Assembly: GCA_947683625.1 (NCBI GenBank)
Contig: CANTUR010000114.1
Span: forward strand, 1,922,001-1,986,000
From: Mallotus nudiflorus
Lineage: Eukaryota > Streptophyta > Magnoliopsida > Malpighiales > Euphorbiaceae
DNA: 64,000 bases
Reading direction: 5' to 3'
Program-made: the position numbers and the translations under genes
The notes under the pieces: generated by a model
Told to the model about the DNA's origin: nothing
The model's database searches: none
What the model saw: only the letters and a program-made list of their open reading frames with translations
In this document: piece by piece, positions 55,853 to 64,000 of the stretch
Position numbering within the stretch: the stretch's first letter is position 1
Layout of the letters: every line of letters begins with the position of its first letter

Positions 55853-56826
55853 TGACCCAAATTGGGGAATCATGATCAACACTAAGAAATAGGAATTCTT
55901 TTGAAACAGGAACCTGTCGCAAACCTTAAAAATAAAAACATGCAGAAATATAATAAAAGAATATCAAAGAATTAAAAACTTAAAATAATATTGAAGGAAT
56001 TCTCATATCATATATCAAAATATAACAATACAATATATTTCAAATACAAATCTCCATAATAATATAATACTAAACGCTACAACACTCAAGTACTACTACT
56101 GCAACTTCTAGAATATGAATAAAAATTCAAATATAAAAACTACATAATCTACCTGAGGTTGAAGAAGACTAGTGAAAGGGTCTACTACTAAGGTTTGATA
56201 AAGTAGAGTGTCCTGAAAAATTTTTTTAGGGGGGGGGGGGTACATTCAACCTAAAGTCATATACAATCGAGCATCAATATAATATTATATATATACATGC
56301 ATATCATATAGATGCTAAAATCCACTTTTATATAGTAATAGATGTAGAAAAATTTATTTTGGGTTAAGGATCAGAGCAAAACCCTAAAATATTCCGCAAC
56401 CTCAATCACTGAACTTCATTGGCCAACAGATTCACTTAATTCCAAAATATTTTTCTTTTCCATTTTTGGACAGTAGACTAGCCTTGATACACTAAGTCAA
56501 CCGAGCCCCCGCAGTCACATTGTCTGCGTGATTGGCCCCAAGACACTAGGTCAACTGAGCTCCCACAATCACATCACTCTCTCACCACAAATCTCAATAA
56601 TCAATTAATCAAATCTCTCATCAATAATCTCATAATATCAACCCTAAAGTCTAATGCACTAATACGTACATAGTCCTAATACAACCCACTAGGTAGCACG
56701 TTCTACTGCTATCATTCAAATAAATCTTATAATTATTAAAAATAATAAAATGCATAATTTAAACATGATGACATCCATTTTTAAAGAAATATACCAATTA
56801 TATACCAAACATATACTGATTTTATA

Positions 56827-56901
<75 letters not shown>
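56827..56901. repeat. (TA)n microsatellite
   Basis: About 75 bp of uninterrupted TA. Comparable tracts lie at 26141-26197, 38608-38650, 39892-39941, 46697-46751 and 61637-61692. Confidence 0.95.
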
Positions 56902-56906
<5 letters not shown>

Positions 56907-57469
56907 CCAAATATATACTGAACAAATACATAATCATTTAATAAAATAAATCATACTTATTTATATTAATATCTCCAAAATTCAATTTTTTATGTAATCA
57001 TTCAAAAATTCATAATAAAAATTTAGTACATAATATAAATAAATTTTTTCACAAAGTTTGCTTTAAATAATATATAGAATTTAATAAAAATAAGAAAAGT
57101 TTTGGATCTGGGATTGTGAACAGTAACCGAACTTGAAAAGTACATATTTTTTAATAATTTCAATAAAATAAATAAAAATAATATTTAGGTAGATCTTAAC
57201 TCAAAAATCAATTTATCTGGCTACCACATCTCCAAATAAAATTAAATTTAATAAGAAAAATCAAATTAAGCATATTGACATAAATATAAAATTGAGTTTT
57301 TGGAGCCCTTACCAGTCGATTTACTCGAAACTAACTATATATTATTGAAGCTCGTGGTGTGAGCTTCAAAACGAGCCTAAGCTCAATCGATTTCCTCATC
57401 GATGATCGGACTGCACTGTCGACGATCGGACTGCACTGTTCACATAGTGCAGTCTTCCACTCTTGCTGT

Positions 57470-58963
57470 TGTTGGGTCTAGTGATACAAAAATAGTAGAA
57501 ATATAAAATTTTTTCATGTTCCCAAACCCGGATCCATGTAATTCGACTACTTGATTAAATCTAGGGTTTCAAGAATCTTACCAAAACGTAGAAGAGGTAA
57601 TAAATTTTGGAAGGATGAGAGGAGGTTCACTCTGGTGACACCTTACCTCAAGCTTTTGCTTTGATTCAGATTCAGATTTTAGACGTCTTCAAAAGAATAC
57701 ATCCTCTATAGGTATCCACATGAACAGGTCTTGATCAAAACGATCTGTCTCTGTGCTAGCATGACTTGGTTGTCTCACAACTCAAGAACAAAACTCTCTT
57801 TGATTTCATTTTTCTCAAAATGCAGAGAAAATGAATTTTAGGTGGCTCACTTAATTGATTTGTCTCAAACCCTAGAGAACATAATATATATATAGAGTTT
57901 TCAATTAAGGTTTCACTTACCAAACCCTTTTTGGTAAATAGCCATTAAATTCAAATTTTATTTATTTAAAATAAAATTAGTAATATATTTATCGTTTATT
58001 TAGATAACAATTATCATAAATAAATAGTTAAATATATTTATTTCCAAAGAGTTTAACTAGGCTTAATAAGCTTATAATCGGTTTGGGTCTCTTCTGAGTG
58101 TGTGACCCTGTAGGCTTACAAAATATTGACAGTGGGCTTAAATATCTATTTAGGCCTACAAGTCATAAGTGGCCTCTAGCTAGACATTATGACTACCTAA
58201 GTCATGTGAAGTCAATAATCCGATATAACCTAATTATAACGGACATTATAGTCCCTTTATCACATGATATGTATTGAAAATAAGGTATAGAATGTCATCC
58301 AAGTTCAATAATATTATGACTTGATTTCAAGTAGACTGAAAATGATAACTCTTTATCAATTCATTTCAGCATTACCATGCATTTTCCTTCAGTCTAATTC
58401 ATCAATGGGCCCATAGATATCTTACACATATTAATGAGGGATAAATTCCTTCTCAATTACTCACATTCCTTACATAACTCATTTCATATCCAACAATATT
58501 CTATTTAATCATCTGGTTAAAGAAAATGTTAGAATGTGTCAAAACATAAAACAACTATGTAGAAAGCCATGGTGATTTTAAGGTCAAAGAACTTAAACAA
58601 TATCACTACAATGAGAAATACTTATGATAATAATCTATGTAGTATTCTCATAGTGGGTTAATCTAGTGCATGATCTCTCATCATATGCCTATGAGTTGAC
58701 TTAATATCTTATATCCATGATTAGTAAAACATAATCATTAGTCGACATTATACTAGCCTTATTAATATTTATACAATAAATAAATGGTTAGAGATAATTG
58801 GAATAGAACTCTTATTTTAATCTAAGAGTTTTACTATCAAGTCACATACTTGATGACCTTAGTAAGAATTAACCATTCAAATAATGATAATAAACTCTTT
58901 ATTAATAAGATAGAAATGTCAATACATAATCACAAATGATTGACCTAGTGCATATCACTAACA
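57470..58963 (-). repeat. Solo LTR, unidentified family
   Basis: 1494 bp with termini TGTTGGGTCTAGTGATAC and GTGCATATCACTAACA, which are inverted repeats of each other (TGTT...GTGATA). Flanked by GCTGT (57465-57469) and GCTGC (58964-58968), a 4-of-5 target duplication. On the minus strand a TATA-like CTCTATATATATATTATG lies at about 57881-57898. No internal region. Confidence 0.7.
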
Positions 58964-59288
58964 GCTGCAACTATTGCTCGAACTGATGGTGGTGAGGTGG
59001 TGTTGACTAGCGTTGCAAATAATGGCCAGGTGCTAGTTTGGGTGGTGGCGAGGTGCTAGTTTGGGTGGTGGCATAGTAAGAATTAACCATTCAAATAATG
59101 ATAATAAACTCTTTATTAATAAGATAGAAATGTCAATACATAATCACAAATGATTGACCTAGTGCATATCACTAATAGCTGCAACTATTGCTCGAACTGA
59201 TGGTGGTGAGGTGGTGTTGACTAGCGTTGCAAATAATGGCCAGGTGCTAGTTTGGGTGGTGGCGAGGTGCTAGTTTGGGTGGTGGCAT
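58861..59288. repeat. 214-bp tandem duplication
   Basis: Units 58861-59074 and 59075-59288 differ at one seen base (CACTAACAGC versus CACTAATAGC). Each holds the last 103 bp of the solo LTR plus flanking DNA with a GGTGCTAGTTTGGGTGGTGGC pair, so the duplication happened after the LTR insertion and recently. Confidence 0.9.
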
Positions 59289-59451
59289 GGTGGTGGTGCA
59301 CTGTGTGCATGAAAGGAAAGAAAGAATAAAAAAAATGAGGAAGAAGAAGTAGTTTGGGGTGGGAGGGCTGCTGACGTTTTTAACTTTCGTAGTTTTTTTT
59401 TTAAGTGAGAAAAAGACAAAATAGTATATAAAAATAATATTTTAATTTTTT

Positions 59452-59454
<3 letters not shown>

Positions 59455-59485
<31 letters not shown>

Positions 59486-59600
59486 TACTAACTCTCTCAT
59501 CTAAACACTATACAATATACATATTTAAAATAAAATAAAATAAAATAACTATATTTTCCCTTTTTAATCTCTAACACACATATTTTATACATACATATAT

Positions 59601-59697
<97 letters not shown>

Positions 59698-59793
59698 TGC
59701 TAACTCTCTCATCTAAACACTATACAATATACATATTTAAAATAAAATAAAATAACTATATTTTCCCCTTTTAATCTCTAACACACATATTTT

Positions 59794-59851
<58 letters not shown>
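59455..59851. repeat. 212-bp tandem duplication with TAA and TA microsatellites
   Basis: CTAACTCTCTCATCTAAACA at 59488 and 59700 begins two copies ending in ACACACATATTTTATACATA. Between and around them are (TAA)n tracts at 59455-59484 and 59602-59695 and a (TA)n tract at 59796-59851. Confidence 0.85.
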
Positions 59852-59855
<4 letters not shown>

Positions 59856-60167
59856 TTTAATCTAATATAGTTACATAAATAATAATAATCATAATTTGCC
59901 AATCAAAACACTAATTCAATAAAATTATTAATAACTTAATAATCTACAAATAATAAATTAACTCACTTAATAACAAATTCCGAAATAAATAAACTTTGAA
60001 ATCCCAAAATAATTTAATTTCATGAATAACCAAATATTACAATTTAATAAAATAAATAATTAGAATAATAATAAAATTAAAATAATCATTAATAAAAATA
60101 TTTATTAACACTGCATATCTCATAATTTAATTTTTATAATTTATATGAAAATTTCGGCTGATAATAG

Positions 60168-60448
60168 GTTCACTTGGAGTAATGCTTGTCATGTTGGTAA
60201 TAGGGTTGAAAGTCGTCTTGATAGGGCATTGGCTAATTTGAAATTTTTTTGTTGTTGGATTGATATTGCTTGTACAATTTTTCCAAGGCATCATTTGGAT
60301 CACTCTCCCTTGCTCCTCAATTTGCATTTAAGGATTAGATTGTCTCTAGATTTAGATTTCAGGCCATGTGGATCATTCATCCTAGTTTGCATCATCTGAT
60401 TTCTGAATCTTGGTCTAACCCTCTTCTAGCACTTCATCCAATACAGCT
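60168..60448 (+). pseudogene. LINE ORF2 endonuclease, C-terminal part
   Basis: Reads RFTWSNACHVGNRVESRLDR then ALANLKFFCCWIDIACTIFP and HHLDHSPLLL, the conserved endonuclease end with the catalytic SDHSP-type His (here LDHSP). It continues the frame interrupted at 55852. It ends at ATACAGC where the next LTR begins. Confidence 0.82.
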
Positions 60449-61446
60449 GTTATAACCCGAATTTTTAATTAATTATTAAATTTAATTGTGGAATTGATTA
60501 CTGTTAATAATTATTTAATTATTTATGAGATTATTATTATTTATGTAGTTTTATTAAATTTTGATTAATTATTAACTCTGTGTGTGTGTGTGTGTGTGTA
60601 TGTATATATATATATATATATAAGGGTGAGAATACTTAAAATGAGATATTATTATTTTTAAAATCATTATTTTGTACTTTTGTACTATATTATAAAAAAA
60701 GTTAAAAATTGATTTTTTTTCCCTTCTCTTCCATTTTTCTTTCTTTTCTTTTCCTTCTTTTTCCCTTCCTTATCGACAATGCCACTAACCACCTGCCACT
60801 ACTGCTCTAGTCGCCCCACGCTATCAAGCGCCGATAGTAGCTCGCCTCCACCACGGACTGCTCCCCTTCCTCCTTTCCTTCCTTTTCCTCTTCTTTCATT
60901 TGGTGCCAGTTTGGAGAGGACCTTACCAAAGACGTTGTCTTGATAAATTCAGACATCTTGAGCTTTGATTCCCCTCACTCAATTTGTCCGAGTAACTCCG
61001 GGAAGCACCTCAATTTTGGGTAATTGATTTTAAGTTAATTTTAAGTTATTTTGTTAAATTGAGCTTGAATTTGATTTAATTAGATATAGTTACTTTGAAA
61101 TAAAGTGTAATTGAAGTCTTCAATGCGATTTTTATTTATTTTTTGGAATTTTTGGAATTTTTTGGATTCGGGTTACAGTTCACATTACTATTCTGGCCCA
61201 GAAAATTTTATATTTTCAATAAATTATATATATTGTAGATTTAATTAAATTATTATTCATGTTATGATAAAAATTTTAGTTTTAATTTTAATTTTAAGTT
61301 TTGGTATTAACCTAATTTAGTTTAAAGTTTTGATATAATATTAACCTAATATAATATTACTACAAATATAATATTAGAGTAGTTTTATCAAAACTAATAT
61401 AAATATGATATTAAGTTAATAAGCTAAGTTTTTTTAACATGATAGT
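60449..61446 (+). repeat. Gypsy LTR, truncated by a later insertion
   Basis: Starts TGTTATAACCCGAATTT in the LINE. It has a (TG)n(TA)n tract at 60581-60621, a CT-rich block at 60715-60900 and a GGTTACAGTTCACATTACTA segment at 61164, features that recur in the same order in 61447-63779. Its distal part is not seen and probably lies beyond the window. Confidence 0.6.
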
Positions 61447-61635
61447 TGTTATGACATGATATTTTTATAAATTATTAAATTAATTTTTAGATATGCAGTG
61501 TTAATAAATATTTTATTAAATTTTTATATTATGATTATTTTGTGAAATTAAATTTGAAGATTTCGTGTTGAATATTATTTTAATATTATTATTTTTATTA
61601 TTGTAAATTATTGATGTAGTGTATTTTAATATTGA

Positions 61636-61697
<62 letters not shown>

Positions 61698-63779
61698 TGG
61701 GTGAGAATAATTGAGTTTTAATTATTATTTTAGTTAATTATTTATTTAATTAAATTGTGAGATTTATTAGTGTTGATTATTATTTAGTTATTTTATGATA
61801 TTATTATTTGTGAAATTAAATTAAATTCTAGTGTTAGTATTGCTTTATTATTTCATATCATTATTATTTTGAAATTAAAGTTTAATTTTTTTTATTTGTA
61901 TATTATGTCTTATATATTATGTGGTTATATATATTATGTGAAGTTATATTATGTGGTTAGAGATATTTAAAAAAGATATTGTTATTTTTATATTATTAAA
62001 TCTGTTTCCTTTTGTATTTTTTGTAAAAAAATAAAAAAATAAAAAACGTTGTAGCCCCTTGCCTCACCCCATTCTCTTCTTTCCTTCTTTTCCTTTTCTT
62101 TTCTTATTCTTTCATTTTCTTTTGGCTGGAACTTCCTTGCTCACCGGCAATGATTCTGGCAATGATAGGAGCCGACGTTGGTCTCTTTTGGAAGCTCATC
62201 ATTCAGACTTCTCAAATCTTTAAACCATTTTGAGTTTTGACTCAAGTAACTATCCCGTTTTTATATATTTTTATTTTTAGTATTTTGATTTTTTGTTAGT
62301 TTAAGCCTTTATTTTATTATATTAGTTATTGTTGTTTTGAGATTAATAAGGAAGCTAAATGTGACTTTTAATTATTTTTCTAAGACTTTTGAATTTTCAA
62401 GCTTGTGTTTACTGTTCATGTACTGTTTTGAGCTCGGGAAAATTATATTTTTAATAAATTCTACTAATTATTTCAAGCATATTTTTGAAGAAAGTTTATG
62501 GAAATTATGTTCCAATTATTTATTATGAATTTTTGAATGTTTATGTAAAAATTGGATTTTTGGATAAAATTAGTATAATTAATAAATTTTATGTTTTAAT
62601 TGAAATTATTGTTAATTATTATATTCTGGGCAGTTTTTGAATAATAAAAATTATTATGAATTAATTAATATTTTAAGCTAATTAATATTAATTTCTAGAA
62701 TTATATCCAAATAATAATTTTAATTATTAATTTTGAACTTAAATGAGTTTTAATTGTTTAAATTAGATAATTTAATAATTTAATTGATTATCAATAATTA
62801 AATGCTATTTAATTTAGAATATTTAAAAGAATGGGTTTAAGTAATATTATTTACTTATATTTGAAATTTTATTATTTAATTTGGAAAATAAATATTTTTG
62901 ATGCTTTTATATATAAATAAGTTGATTTTGATATTTAAATGAGATTTTTATAATTTTGCTTGAAATATTTGGTTATGAAATTGATTATTGAGATTTGTGG
63001 TGAGAGGGTGGTGTGATTGTCAGAGCTCAATTGACTTAGTGTATCGAGGCCAATCATGTCGATTGTGAGACTGCGGGAGCTCGGTTGATTTAGTGTTTCG
63101 GGGTCAGTCTACTGTCAAAAAATGAAAAAGAGAAATATTTTAAAATTAAGTGAGCCCGTTGGCTAGTGAGATGCAATGATTGAGGCTGCATGATATTTTA
63201 GGGTTTTACTCTGATCCTTCACCTATAAAATTTTTTTCCTATATTTATTATTGCATAAAAAAAAGTGATTTTTGCATATGTATGAAATGCATGTATATTA
63301 TATTGTACAAATATAAATATATTATTATACTGATACCAGAATGCTTGTATTTTGTAGTGCATGTATATATATAATAACAATTCACTCAGTGAGGTTTGAC
63401 TTCCCTTAATATTTTTTGTTCAGGATATTCTACTTTGTCAAACCTCACTAGTAGACCCTTTCACTACTCTTTTTCAACCCTGGTTGTTTTATGCAATTTT
63501 TATATCTATATCTTATTTGTATTATAGCAGCTGCGGTAATAGTGTTTATTATTGTAGCATTGCATTGTATTAGTTAAAGACCATGTATTTGAATATTGTA
63601 TAAAGATATTTTATTATATGATATAATAATTTCTTTAATATGATTTAAAGTTTTAATTCTGGTGTATTTTTGTGTTGTTTTTGTATGTGTTTTTATTTTA
63701 AGGCTTGTTGTGGGCTCCGAATTCGAAAGAATTTCCATTCCTAAGCACTGGTCATGACTCTCCAATTTGAGTCATGATA
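61447..63779 (+). repeat. Gypsy 5' LTR of an element leaving the window
   Basis: About 2.33 kb from TGTTATGACATGATA to GAGTCATGATA, followed by a PBS. It contains (TA)n at 61637-61692, a CT-rich block at 62050-62120, GAGCTC repeats at 63000-63115 and a CAGTGAGGTTTGACTTCCC segment near 63390 that resembles the stretch at 49225-49250 of the chromovirus LTR. This places it in the same broad Tekay-like group. Confidence 0.65.
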
Positions 63780-64000
63780 AAGTTGGTATTAGAGCCTAGG
63801 TTTTAGTGTTGTGGACCTAGGTTAGTAGAGTTGTGTGTTCTTTGAAACTACTATAATAAATTAGGTTTGACTATGTTTTTGAAAAGTCTTCGTTGGTTTT
63901 TAAAATTTTGTATAACCGTTAGGATGTTTTTTTTATTATTTGTGATTGTCTAAATTGTATGTTTTGCTTTTGTTCTTTTCCATTTGTGACAAGTGTGAGT
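63780..64000 (+). mobile_element. Start of gypsy internal region
   Basis: PBS-like TGGTATTAGAGC at 63784-63795 (one C-to-T from the initiator tRNA-Met site), then untranslated leader to the window edge. No gag start seen. Confidence 0.65.

Larger units (their letters stand above)
55853..60167 (-). repeat. Minus-strand gypsy LTR inserted in LINE, with internal insertions
   Basis: The left end, read on the minus strand, ends CAATTTGGGTCA. The right end starts TATTATCAGCCGAAATTT and resembles the start of the LTR at 61447. Shared with the LTR at 61447-63779: the GAGCTCGGTTGA/GTGTATC repeats (here 56465-56620, there 63000-63115), the GATATGCAGTGTTAATAAA block (60095-60117 and 61491-61510), and a (TA)n tract (56827-56901). 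It contains a solo LTR (57470-58963) and two tandem duplications. Flanking CTTCA and GTTCA could be a decayed target duplication. No internal coding region is present, so this is probably a solo LTR. Confidence 0.65.
53889..60448 (+). mobile_element. L1-type LINE fragment, interrupted
   Basis: Plus-strand ORF1 remnants (53889-55250) and ORF2 endonuclease (55321-55852), resuming at about 60168 and cut at 60448 by a gypsy LTR. The order nucleic-acid-binding domain, zinc knuckle, endonuclease is that of plant L1 elements. RT, 3' end and poly-A tail are missing. The gap 55853-60167 is a minus-strand LTR insertion. Confidence 0.8.

Noticed and set aside
59270..59712. ORFs with poly-Tyr runs
   Set aside because: Translations of (TAA)n on the minus strand; microsatellite artefacts.

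Overview
This 64 kb window is AT-rich nuclear DNA of a flowering plant, most likely a eudicot. It holds nested LTR retrotransposons of the Athila, Sirevirus, chromovirus and Copia types, an L1-type LINE, long (TA)n and (TAA)n tracts, and only two convincing host loci. I cannot name the species. Coordinates come from reading the sequence, not from alignment software, so element ends without a target-site duplication are approximate.

Layout. 1-8438: 3' part of a plus-strand Athila-like Ty3/gypsy element A1 (RT-RNase H-integrase, two tandem env-like ORFs, 3' LTR), inserted in the RT region of a second, minus-strand Athila-like element A2. 8439-23520: A2 (RT, protease, gag, PBS, 5' LTR). Its gag is interrupted at 11392-21533 by a nearly intact minus-strand Sirevirus (Ty1/copia) fused to a small TRIM element; the two together are flanked by one perfect 5-bp duplication (ATTTG). 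23521-26555: unidentified decayed sequence and AT microsatellites. 26556-30280: a cyclase-family gene with six exons and a damaged tandem copy. 32368-34186: a two-exon secreted root-cap/LEA-related protein gene. 35386-51560: an old minus-strand Copia element (target duplication TTATA) carrying a plus-strand Tekay/Del-type chromovirus (38248-49677, target duplication TCCCC) with LTRs of about 3.2 kb. 53889-60448: a LINE fragment split by a minus-strand gypsy LTR that itself holds a solo LTR and two tandem duplications. 60449-64000: one gypsy LTR interrupted by the start of another element that runs off the window.

Most interesting points: (1) the Sirevirus-TRIM composite that looks as if it integrated as one molecule; (2) a promoter module (a conserved block plus an identical 14-bp TATA string) shared by LTRs of a Copia and a Gypsy element, tandemly triplicated in the Copia one; (3) two env-like ORFs each followed by a polypurine tract in A1, with a family of 35-45 bp palindromes; (4) a cyclase gene whose reading frame is open but whose last intron has lost its AG acceptor; (5) a root-cap protein with a duplicated cysteine module around Asn/Gly-rich and Pro-rich spacers.

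Most of the window is transposon history and not cooperating genes. The two host loci appear unrelated to each other.
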